NCBI RefSeq assembly: GCF_007859305.1
Contig: NZ_VOHE01000003.1
Span: forward strand, 124,001 to 188,000
DNA length: 64,000 nucleotides
DNA from: Luteimonas wenzhouensis
GTDB lineage: Bacteria > Pseudomonadota > Gammaproteobacteria > Xanthomonadales > Xanthomonadaceae
Direction of reading: 5' to 3'
The translations under genes and the position numbers were made by a program. Below the pieces are notes generated by a model. That model worked only from the letters and a program-made list of their open reading frames with translations, ran no database searches and was not told where the DNA came from. Numbering within the stretch: the first letter of the stretch is position 1; every line of letters begins with the position of its first letter. Of the stretch, positions 57,178 through 64,000 are shown piece after piece.

Positions 57178-59028
57178 TCAGCCGGACAGGTCCTCGGGCC
57201 GGCGCCGGCGCCGCACGTCGAGCGCCTGGCGCCAGCGCCGGGTACTGACCAGGCCGCGCGAGTGCAGCAGCACCAGCATCGCCACCACCGTGGCCCCGAA
57301 GGCTGCGAGCGACCAGCGCAGCTTCTCCCAGGCGCCGTCGAAACCGAAGTCGATCAGCTGGAACACCACCTGCAGCAGGCCGAGGAAGGCCACGTAGAAC
57401 AGCACCCGTTCGAGGAACTTCTCCGACTTCTGCGCCTCGTTGCCGCGCAGGTCGTCGACCGTGCGCTCCAGGTCGGACACCACCCCGGCCCAGTAGGCCT
57501 CGCGCTGCTGGATGCCGCGGACGGTCTCGATCGATTCGTAGAACTCGCGCTCGGTGTCGTAGCGCAGCACGTTGAAGTAGCGGTGGCGCGCGACGTGGTT
57601 GAAGGTGTCGAGGCGGAAGCGGCGAAACGCCTCGAACGCCTCGTCGGCGACGCGGGTGGACCACGCGCCGCCGTCCTTCACCGTCTCGGCGTGCAGCAGG
57701 CCGTCGCGCTCGAGCTGCTCGACCAGCCCGCGCACCATCGCCTCGTAGCGGTGCACGAGGGTCTCGTTGTGCAGCGTCATCAGGTGGACGAGGAACAGGT
57801 ACGGGCAGGTGCCGATCCAGCCGCGCCCGACGTCCAGGCTGCGCGACCCGGCCACGACCTCGTACACCGCCGACTGGGTGGCGTAGACCAGGAAGTGGCT
57901 GTCGTCGTCCTCGACCCCGGCCGGCGGGTAGATCGGGTCGGTGCCGTCCTGGATCTCGGAGACGTCCTGGCGCAGGAAGTCGACGATGTTCTGCAGGAAG
58001 CCCGACAGGAAGTAGTAGTCGAGGTGGTGCGGCGGGATCCCGGGCGCGCGCAGCAGCTGCTCGTCGTAGCGGCTGCGGCCCGCCTCGTCGCGCGCCGGTC
58101 GCACCGCCTGCACGTCGCGCAGCTGCAGGCGCAGCTGCGGCCGCAGCAGGGCGAAGAAGTACGGGTCCTGCAGCAGGACCACGCCGCGGCAGCGCAGGCC
58201 GGCCGGCGTGCGCAGCGCGGGGCGCTCGCCTTCGCGCTCGCCGAGCAGCTGCTGCCACAGGCTGCGGCCGGGCACGGGCGGCGCCATGGCGATGCCGCGG
58301 CGCCCCAGCTCCACCCGGATGCCGGCCAGCAGGCTGGCGGCGTGGCGTTCGAACATCGCCTCCAGGTACCCTGCCAGCGGCAGCGCTCCGCCGGCCTCGC
58401 GCGAGTGCACGCGCAGGCCGCCGTCGCCGTCGAGCCACTGCGTGCCCTCGGTCGGCGCGACCGCCTTCTGCAGCAGCGACAGCGCGTAGTAGTGGGCGTG
58501 GTCGTGCGCGTAGGGAAGTTCCAGCGACAGGTGGTAGGTGAGCGCGGCGTTGGAGTGCGCGACCCAGAACGCGCGGCAGCGCGCCCGCAGCCGCACCGGC
58601 TGCGCCAGCGACAGGGCGAAGCGGTCGCCCTCGGTTTCCCAGCGGATGTCGGCGGGGAACGAGATCTCCGGCTCGTCGCACACGTTCTCGCCGTCGCTGT
58701 CGCCGGGGCGCTGCGGCGCGCTGGGCGTGTCGAGCAGGAAGTCCTGGATGAACAGCCCGCGCTGGCGGTCGGCGATGTCGTTGAACAGCGGTTCGATCGC
58801 GCGGCCCAGGCGGCGGCTGTCCTGGTAATCGTCGCCGCCGTCGTCGCCGCGCAGCGCGGAGAGCAGCTTCCGGTTCCAGAAGCAGCGGCCTTCGCCGTCC
58901 ACCACCAGTGCCTGCATCCGCGTCTCCTCGACGAGGAAGGAGAGGGTCAGGTGCAGGCGACCGCCCTCGCCGCGCAGGGCGAGGGCGCGCGCGAGCAGGT
59001 CGTCGTCGGCCGGTTGCGGCAGGGTCAT
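57178..59028 (-). CDS. Unknown 616-residue protein with CorA-like topology (large soluble domain, two C-terminal helices)
   Basis: 616 residues. No family recognised. Nearly all of it is soluble, with long charged helices toward the end (REFYESIETVRGIQQREAYWAGVVSDLERTVDD), then two membrane helices (VLFYVAFLGLLQVVFQLIDFGF and LRWSLAAFGATVVAMLVLL) and a short basic tail. A large cytoplasmic domain, long stalk helix and two C-terminal helices resemble CorA-type channels, but the GMN motif expected after the first helix is missing. It overlaps the upstream GNAT gene by 4 nt, so the two probably act together. Confidence 0.85.
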   Translation of the reverse strand: MTLPQPADDDLLARALALRGEGGRLHLTLSFLVEETRMQALVVDGEGRCFWNRKLLSALRGDDGGDDYQDSRRLGRAIEPLFNDIADRQRGLFIQDFLLDTPSAPQRPGDSDGENVCDEPEISFPADIRWETEGDRFALSLAQPVRLRARCRAFWVAHSNAALTYHLSLELPYAHDHAHYYALSLLQKAVAPTEGTQWLDGDGGLRVHSREAGGALPLAGYLEAMFERHAASLLAGIRVELGRRGIAMAPPVPGRSLWQQLLGEREGERPALRTPAGLRCRGVVLLQDPYFFALLRPQLRLQLRDVQAVRPARDEAGRSRYDEQLLRAPGIPPHHLDYYFLSGFLQNIVDFLRQDVSEIQDGTDPIYPPAGVEDDDSHFLVYATQSAVYEVVAGSRSLDVGRGWIGTCPYLFLVHLMTLHNETLVHRYEAMVRGLVEQLERDGLLHAETVKDGGAWSTRVADEAFEAFRRFRLDTFNHVARHRYFNVLRYDTEREFYESIETVRGIQQREAYWAGVVSDLERTVDDLRGNEAQKSEKFLERVLFYVAFLGLLQVVFQLIDFGFDGAWEKLRWSLAAFGATVVAMLVLLHSRGLVSTRRWRQALDVRRRRRPEDLSG

Positions 59029-59966
59029 GCGGGGTTCCCCGGAAGCGTTTCGGTGCCGGCGCCGGGCGCGGCCAGCCGGGCGCGCAGGCCCGGCCCCCTG
59101 CCGCCCCGGCCGGCGAGTGGCCGCAGCGCATCCAGCCGCGGCATGGGATCGAGCAGCCGGATCGCCTCGCCGGCCATGCAGCGCGTGGCGCACGCGCGCA
59201 GCTGGGCGGCGGTGTCCGGATCGGCGTGCGGGTCGCCGCCCTTGAGCACCGACACCGCGAAGAAGCGTTCCAGGTGCGTGCCGAGCACGCAGGCGTCGAG
59301 CGCCGGATGCGGCGGATCGACCACGCCCAGCATCAGGCCCGTGTCGGCGAATTGGCTGGCCGACAGCGGCGGCTGCACGTAGTCGAAGTCGAGCAGGCGC
59401 GCGCCCAGCCGCGCCCACACCGCCACGCGGTCGAACTGGTCGATGCCGGCGACCTCGCTGTCGAGCGCATAGGCCTCGGCGTCCATCAGCAGCGGATCGT
59501 TGAGTTCGATGAACAGGTACAGCGGCAGCGCGTCGGCGCCGGCGAAGGTCATCCGCGCCAGCCGGCGGGCGGCTGCGACCATGTCGCGCAGGTGGCCGCG
59601 GCCACGATGCGCCGGCGCCACGAACACGTAGTTGAGGTTCATCGCCAGCGCCGAGCCGTCTCGGCCCTCGAGCGCGTGACAGAAGAAGTTGGCGCCGCCC
59701 ACGACGTCGCCGTCGCGCGAGGCCACCAGCACCCATTCGGCGTAGGGCGCCGCGATCGCGCCGGCGCCATTGAGCGCCAGGCATTCGAGGAAGCCCTCGC
59801 GGCCCTCCTTCTCGTCGGGCAGCACGAAGGCCTCGTCGTAGGCGGCGAAGAAGCGGTCGAACACCGCCCCGGGCCCGGTCGCGGCCTCGACGTCGAGCCG
59901 TCCGCCGCGCCCCCCCTCGAGCTCGAAACCGGCGTCGGCAAGACCGGACAGGGCGGGCAGCGGCAT
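59025..59966 (-). CDS. GNAT-like acetyltransferase-fold protein, first gene of a two-gene unit
   Basis: 313 residues. The middle has a GNAT acetyl-CoA-binding pattern: WVLVASRDGDVVGGANFF, then LNYVFVAPAHRGRGHLRDMVAAARRL (RGxG-type loop). A long C-terminal extension has no recognised domain (VWARLGARLLDFDYVQPPLSASQFADTGL). Its stop overlaps the start of the CorA-shaped protein. The catalytic residue and substrate are not evident, so it could be a non-catalytic GNAT fold. Divergent from the PagL-like gene. Confidence 0.75.
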   Translation of the reverse strand: MPLPALSGLADAGFELEGGRGGRLDVEAATGPGAVFDRFFAAYDEAFVLPDEKEGREGFLECLALNGAGAIAAPYAEWVLVASRDGDVVGGANFFCHALEGRDGSALAMNLNYVFVAPAHRGRGHLRDMVAAARRLARMTFAGADALPLYLFIELNDPLLMDAEAYALDSEVAGIDQFDRVAVWARLGARLLDFDYVQPPLSASQFADTGLMLGVVDPPHPALDACVLGTHLERFFAVSVLKGGDPHADPDTAAQLRACATRCMAGEAIRLLDPMPRLDALRPLAGRGGRGPGLRARLAAPGAGTETLPGNPA

Positions 59967-60112
59967 GGATGGGCGCGTCGTCGGGGAACGGCGACAGGGT
60001 AACCGGGCCGCGCCCGGAACGCTGCGTGCCGGGCCGGCGCCGGGGCGGCCGTACCGGACCCGGGCGCGAGGTCTTATCCTGCGCAGCTTCGAGTTCCCCC
60101 ACCGGTGTCCCC

Positions 60113-60607
60113 ATGTCGCGACCGATCCATGCCCCCGCGCGCCTGCTGGCCCTGCTGGCGCTGACGCTCCCCTGCGCCTTCGCCGCGCACGCCGCCGACC
60201 GGTTCGAGGTCGGCGCCGGCGTTTCGTTCACCCGCGACAACGAGGACACCCCGGTGTTCGCCGCCGCCTGGCTTCCGGAGTGGCGCGAGTATCGCGGCGG
60301 CACGCTGCGCTGGGAGATCGGCGCGATGCACGTGCGCGGGCGCAGCGATTCGCACTACGACAACTTCGACGACGTCACCGTGGTCCACGCCGGCCTGCGT
60401 TACGAGCGGCCGAGCGGCCTGGTCGCCGGCTTCGGCGCCGGCGTGCAGAGCGGCAAGACCGAGGCCCTCTCGGGCGACCCGCAGTTCATCAGCACCTTCG
60501 GCTGGCGCTGGAACCGCTTCTCGCTGCTGGCCCGGCACATCTCCAACGCCAGCATCCACCAGCCCAACGACGGCGAGACGATGCTGCAGGCGGCGTGGCG
60601 CTTCTGA
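60113..60607 (+). CDS. PagL-like lipid A 3-O-deacylase, outer membrane
   Basis: 164 residues. Signal peptide LLALLALTLPCAFAAHA, then a small beta barrel ending AAWRF. The C-terminal segment RHISNASIHQPNDGE carries the His-Ser pair and downstream Glu of PagL. It would remove the 3-O-acyl chain of lipid A in the outer membrane and soften host or stress signalling. The preceding 146-nt gap has a few AT-rich bases (CTTATCCT) that may be its promoter. Converges on alr. Confidence 0.87.
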   Translation: MSRPIHAPARLLALLALTLPCAFAAHAADRFEVGAGVSFTRDNEDTPVFAAAWLPEWREYRGGTLRWEIGAMHVRGRSDSHYDNFDDVTVVHAGLRYERPSGLVAGFGAGVQSGKTEALSGDPQFISTFGWRWNRFSLLARHISNASIHQPNDGETMLQAAWRF

Positions 60608-60622
60608 CGCGCCGGCGCCCCG

Positions 60623-61696
60623 TCACGCGTAGCGGCGCGGCACCCGCTTGAGGCCGGCGAGCAGGCGGTAGGGGCTGTTGCCGCTGCGCGCGGCCACTTC
60701 CGCCACCGGCAGGTTCGGCCCCCACAGTTCCACGCGGCTGCCGAGCCCGGCTTCCGGATGGTCGGTGAGGTCGATGGTGAGCATGTCCATCGAGACCCGC
60801 CCGATCAGCTCGCCCGGACGGCCGTCGATCACCACCGGCGTGCCCGAGGTGGCGTACTGCGGATAGCCGTCGGCGTAGCCGGCGGCGACCACGCCCACGC
60901 GCGTGGGCCGCGTGGTGGTGTAGGTGCCGGCGTAGCCGATCGGCTCGCCCGCGGCCAGGTCGCGCACCGCGATCACCTTCGATTCGAGCGTCATCACCGC
61001 GCGCAGTTCGTCGGCCGCGGCGCAGGGGGCGTCGAGCATGTGCGCGCCGTACAGCATCAGGCCCGGGCGCACCCACTCGCGGCGGGTCGCGGGCCAGGCC
61101 ATCAGCGCGGCGGAGTTCGCCACGCTCGCCGGGGTGCCGGGCGGCAGCGACGCCAGTACCGACTCGAACACGGCCATCTGCCCCGGCGTGCTCGGGTGGG
61201 AGAGCTCGTCGGCGCGCGAGAAGTGGGTCATTGCCACCATGCGCTCGATCCACGGCAGGGCCGAGAGCCGTTGCCACGCCGGCACGAACTCCTCCGGCGA
61301 CAGGCCCAGCCGGTGCATGCCCGAATCGAGCTTGAGCCACACCTGCCACGGCTGGCGCGCCCGGTGGCGCTCGAGCAGATCCACCTGCCAGGGCGAGGCG
61401 ACGACCGTCCACAGGTGATGGCGTTCGACCAGGTCGAGTTCGTCGGCGTCGAAGAAGCCTTCGAGCAGCACGATCGGCGCCTCGATCCCGGCCTCGCGCA
61501 GCTCCAGCGCCTCCTCCATGCAGGCCACGCCGAAGCCGTCGGCGTCCGCTTCGAGCGCGCGCGCGCAGGCGATCGCGCCGTGGCCGTAGGCATCGGCCTT
61601 GACCACGGCGAGCGCGCGGCCGCCGCCCAGCCGGCGCGCCAGGCGGTAGTTGTGGCGCAGCGCGTCGAGGTCGATCGTGGCGCGCGACGGACGCAT
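60623..61696 (-). CDS. alr: Alanine racemase (catabolic DadX-type context)
   Basis: 357 residues from ATG 61696, whose codon overlaps the dadA stop (ATGA). The PLP lysine lies in [14 protein letters not shown], and the second catalytic Tyr in [15 protein letters not shown] / [11 protein letters not shown] context. Racemises L- and D-alanine. The tight link with dadA and divergent lrp means the catabolic role (DadX) is more likely than cell-wall supply, though both are possible. Confidence 0.95.
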   Translation of the reverse strand: MRPSRATIDLDALRHNYRLARRLGGGRALAVVKADAYGHGAIACARALEADADGFGVACMEEALELREAGIEAPIVLLEGFFDADELDLVERHHLWTVVASPWQVDLLERHRARQPWQVWLKLDSGMHRLGLSPEEFVPAWQRLSALPWIERMVAMTHFSRADELSHPSTPGQMAVFESVLASLPPGTPASVANSAALMAWPATRREWVRPGLMLYGAHMLDAPCAAADELRAVMTLESKVIAVRDLAAGEPIGYAGTYTTTRPTRVGVVAAGYADGYPQYATSGTPVVIDGRPGELIGRVSMDMLTIDLTDHPEAGLGSRVELWGPNLPVAEVAARSGNSPYRLLAGLKRVPRRYA

Positions 61697-62979
61697 CAGC
61701 GCAGGCCCCTGGGCTGCGGCCAGGGACGGTCGTAGCGCGAGATGTCCAGGCCCTCGGGGTCGATCGCCGGCGTGCGGCCGTCGACGAGGTCGGCGAGGTA
61801 GCGCGCCGAGCCGCAGGCCATGGTCCAGCCCAGGGTGCCGTGGCCGGTGTTGAGCCACAGGTTGCGGTACTTCGTCGCGCCGACCACCGGCGGGCCGTCG
61901 GGCGTGGACGGGCGCAGGCCGGTCCAGAACGTGGCCGCGGAGAGATCGCCGCCGTCGGGGTACAGGCTGCGCACCACCATCTCCAGCGTCTCGCGCCGGC
62001 GCTGCGGCAGCGACAGGTCGTAGCCCGACACCTCGGCCATGCCGCCGACGCGGATGCGGTCGTCGAACCGGGTGATCGCGACCTTGTAGCTCTCGTCGAG
62101 CACGGTCGAGTGCGGCGCCAGTGCCGGGCGCGTGATCGGGATGGTGAGCGAGTAGCCCTTGAGCGGGTACACCGGCAGGTGGATGCCCACTGGCGCCAGC
62201 AGTTTCGGCGACCAGCTGCCGAGCGCGAGCACGTAACGGTCGGCGGTCTCGACTCGGCCGTCGATGCGCACGCCGGCGATGCGGTCGCCCGCGGCCTGCA
62301 GCGCCTCGACGGTCGCGCCGTAGCGGAACTCGACGCCGGCGTCCGCGGCCAGCGCGGCCAGGCGGGTGGTGAACAGGTGGCAGTCCCCGGTCTCGTCGCC
62401 GGGCAGGCGCAGCGCGCCGGCCAGGGTGTCGACCACGCCGGCCAGCGCCGGCTCCACGCGCAGGATGCCCTCGCGGTCGAGTAGCTCGTGGGCGACGCCG
62501 TATTCACGCAGCACCGCGATGTCGCGCGCCGCCCCGTCGAGCTGGGCCTGGGTGCGGAACAGCTGGGTGGTGCCCAGGGTGCGCTGCTCGTATTCGATGC
62601 CGGTGGCCTGGCGCAGTTCGCGCAGGCAGTCGCGGCTGTACTCGGCCAGGCGCACCATGCGCGCCTTGCTCACCGCGTAGCGATGGTGGGTGCAGTTGCG
62701 CAGCATCCGCCACAGCCAGCGGTACTGCTCCGGGTCGGCGGTCGGCTTGATCGCCAGCGGGGCGTGGCGCGACAGCAGCCACTTCAGCGCCTTGAGCGGG
62801 ATGCCCGGCGCCGGCCACGGCGAGGCGTAGCCGGGCGAGACCTGGCCGGCGTTGCCGAAACTGGTTTCCATCGCCGGCCCGCTGGCGCGGTCGACCACGA
62901 CCACCTCGTGGCCGGCCTGGCGCAGATACCAGGCGCTGGTCACGCCGATCACGCCGGAGCCGAGGATCAGGATGCGCAT
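61696..62979 (-). CDS. dadA: D-amino acid dehydrogenase small subunit
   Basis: 427 residues. FAD-binding N-terminus [62 protein letters not shown] as in DadA, and C-terminal [24 protein letters not shown]. It oxidises D-alanine to pyruvate and ammonia, passing electrons to the respiratory chain. The gene is transcribed away from lrp, which typically controls dadAX. A TATACT hexamer (minus strand, 63105-63100) could be part of its promoter. Confidence 0.96.
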   Translation of the reverse strand: MRILILGSGVIGVTSAWYLRQAGHEVVVVDRASGPAMETSFGNAGQVSPGYASPWPAPGIPLKALKWLLSRHAPLAIKPTADPEQYRWLWRMLRNCTHHRYAVSKARMVRLAEYSRDCLRELRQATGIEYEQRTLGTTQLFRTQAQLDGAARDIAVLREYGVAHELLDREGILRVEPALAGVVDTLAGALRLPGDETGDCHLFTTRLAALAADAGVEFRYGATVEALQAAGDRIAGVRIDGRVETADRYVLALGSWSPKLLAPVGIHLPVYPLKGYSLTIPITRPALAPHSTVLDESYKVAITRFDDRIRVGGMAEVSGYDLSLPQRRRETLEMVVRSLYPDGGDLSAATFWTGLRPSTPDGPPVVGATKYRNLWLNTGHGTLGWTMACGSARYLADLVDGRTPAIDPEGLDISRYDRPWPQPRGLR

Positions 62980-63099
62980 GCGTGTGCCCGTGTGCTGCTA
63001 CCGGCGGGCCGTGCCCGTGCCGGCGGTAGAGATCCTGTCGCCGCCGCCCCCGGTTCCGTGGAGTGCTTCCGATACGCGGCCAGCTGCGGCGATTCAACC

Positions 63100-63105
63100 A
63101 GTATA
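63100..63105 (-). promoter_or_regulatory. Possible dadA -10 element
   Basis: TATACT on the minus strand in the 208-nt gap between dadA and lrp. It is the most consensus-like hexamer in the gap, about 120 nt upstream of dadA. No good -35 was recognised, so this is tentative. Confidence 0.3.
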
Positions 63106-63187
63106 GAAACGATCAGCCAGTTTGTTCTCCCGAAGAATGTCGCGATCGCGAGGTATATTCCTGCGGAAGAGGCTTTCCGGAGCGGAT

Positions 63188-63661
63188 GTGAAGCGCAGGG
63201 GACTGGACCGGATTGACCGCCGCATCCTGAAGATCCTGCAGAAGGAAGGGCGGATCTCCTTCACCGAGCTGGGCGAGCGGGTGGGGCTGTCGACCACGCC
63301 GTGTACCGAGCGGGTGCGGCGGATGGAGCGCGACGGGGTGATCACCGGCTACCACGCGCGGGTCGCGCCCGAGGCGGTGGGGGCGGGGCTGCTGGTGTTC
63401 GTGGAGATCAGCCTGGCCTACAAGTCCGGCGACATCTTCGAGGAGTTCCGGCGCGCCGCCCTGCGCCTGCCCAACGTGCTCGAGTGCCACCTGGTGTCGG
63501 GCGACTTCGACTACCTGATCAAGGCGCGGATCTCGGAGATGGCCTCCTACCGCAAGCTGCTCGGCAGCACCCTGCTGACCCTGCCGCACGTGCGCGAGTC
63601 CAAGAGCTACATCGTCATGGAAGAGGTCAAGGAAACGCTGGAGTTGCCGGTGGGGGACTGA
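63188..63661 (+). CDS. lrp: Leucine-responsive regulatory protein, Lrp/AsnC family
   Basis: 157 residues from GTG 63188 (MKRRGLDRIDRRILKILQKEGRISFTELGERVGLSTTPCTERVRRMERDGVITGY), which aligns with the E. coli Lrp start; an in-frame ATG at 63137 and TTG at 63122 lack support. The C-terminal RAM domain has the conserved ECHLVSGDFDYLIKARI and SYIVMEEVKETLELPV. It is probably the regulator of dadA-alr. A small stem (CTCGGT-CCA-ACCGAG, 63675-63689) follows the stop. Confidence 0.95.
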   Translation: MKRRGLDRIDRRILKILQKEGRISFTELGERVGLSTTPCTERVRRMERDGVITGYHARVAPEAVGAGLLVFVEISLAYKSGDIFEEFRRAALRLPNVLECHLVSGDFDYLIKARISEMASYRKLLGSTLLTLPHVRESKSYIVMEEVKETLELPVGD

Positions 63662-64000
63662 GACGCGGCCCGTGCTCGGTCCAACCGAGGCGATCCCGCG
63701 CCCGTTCGGTCCCTGTGCGCTTCGTCGCGACCGCGCGCCGGGCAATCGCTGTCGAGGCGGTGGAGCGGCACGGGGGTCTGCCGCCGCGCAAATGGTCCGG
63801 CTTCGGAGCCGCACCCGAAGCGCCGTCAGCCTGGCCGGTGGGCGTCGGGACCGACGGGCCGCGCCGGGGCGGCAGGCCCCCGCGGCAAATGTCCCCCGGC
63901 TTCTGCCTGCAGGCGGAAGCCTCCTCCTTGATTTCGCCGCAGGGGCCTGCCACCCCGGCACGGCCCGGCTGCCGGTAGCCGCTCTCGCCAAGCGCCCCGC
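63662..64000. other. Non-coding stretch to the right edge
   Basis: 339 nt without a credible gene. Reading frames across it (for example 63627-63953 on the minus strand) are built largely from the repeat at 63871-63951 and Arg/Pro-rich noise. The small hairpin at 63675-63689 may end lrp transcription. Confidence 0.6.
63871..63951. repeat. Nested-palindrome repeat element, copy 2 (opposite orientation)
   Basis: Outer arms GGCAGGCCCC (63871-63880) and GGGGCCTGCC (63942-63951) enclose inner arms GCTTCTGCC (63899-63907) and GGCGGAAGC (63912-63920), one mismatch. The linkers GCAAATGTCCCCCGG and CTCCTCCTTG are the reverse complements of those in copy 1 (32776-32855). Same size, same layout. Confidence 0.8.

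Noticed and set aside
63627..63953. 108-residue open frame on the minus strand at the right end
   Set aside because: It is largely the translation of the nested-palindrome repeat (63871-63951). The matching stretch at 32680-33063 gives a similar spurious peptide.

Overview
The window is about 70% G+C by eye, densely coded, with many 4-nt stop/start overlaps. It carries marks of a Lysobacterales/Xanthomonadaceae gammaproteobacterium (a Luteimonas, Lysobacter or Pseudoxanthomonas type of genome): copLAB copper-resistance genes, a ycgL / large ankyrin protein / GAF / rho / trxA / rhlB neighbourhood, an S9 dipeptidyl-peptidase, and the inverted repeat GTAGGAGCGGCTTCAGCCGC. The genus is an inference. 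No tRNA, rRNA, integrase, transposase, prophage or CRISPR array was seen.

Layout. (1) 1-5416, minus: a MacB-type ABC efflux operon (membrane-fusion protein, 70-residue Pro/Arg-rich small protein, ATPase, two permeases and a third cut by the left edge). Two perfect tandem palindromes separate it from divergent glmS. (2) 7455-9971: a copper-acquisition pair, an HMA-like small protein and a TonB-dependent copper receptor, divergent around two FNR-like boxes. (3) 9975-30728: an aromatic-catabolism block of about 21 kb. It encodes a hydroxycinnamate-CoA ligase, hydroxycinnamoyl-CoA hydratase-lyase, vanillin dehydrogenase and acyl-CoA dehydrogenase; PobA; VanAB; an aromatic-acid MFS importer; and a protocatechuate 4,5-cleavage operon (ligJ, ligK, DUF1932 dehydrogenase, ligI, ligA, ligB, ligC). 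Together these would take ferulate, p-coumarate, vanillate and 4-hydroxybenzoate through protocatechuate to pyruvate and oxaloacetate. MarR, TetR, AraC and LysR regulators are interspersed. (4) 30971-47733: housekeeping genes (YggS, HemF, S9 peptidase, YcgL, ankyrin membrane protein, GAF protein, Rho, thioredoxin, RhlB, FtsEX, a two-receiver response regulator, Ung). (5) 47906-51190: copLAB copper resistance. (6) 51265-59966: accBC and aroQ, then a second run of genes with a GNAT-like protein, a CorA-shaped membrane protein, CutA, a DsbD with duplicated N-terminal domain, and a TlpA-like thioredoxin. (7) 60113-63661: a PagL-like lipid A deacylase, then alr and dadA (alanine catabolism) divergent from lrp.

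The strongest non-gene signal is a shared operator, GTTAT-N5-ATAAC, found five times, each time in a promoter region of the aromatic block: marR/fcs, ech, araC/pobA, the MFS importer, and the lig operon. This suggests one regulator, plausibly the MarR protein at 11629, ties the whole funnel together. Other points of interest are the peptide-like small gene inside the ABC operon, a signal-less orphan binding protein in the lig operon that lacks a recognisable oxalomesaconate tautomerase, FNR-like boxes at the copper-uptake genes, and a nested-palindrome repeat family.
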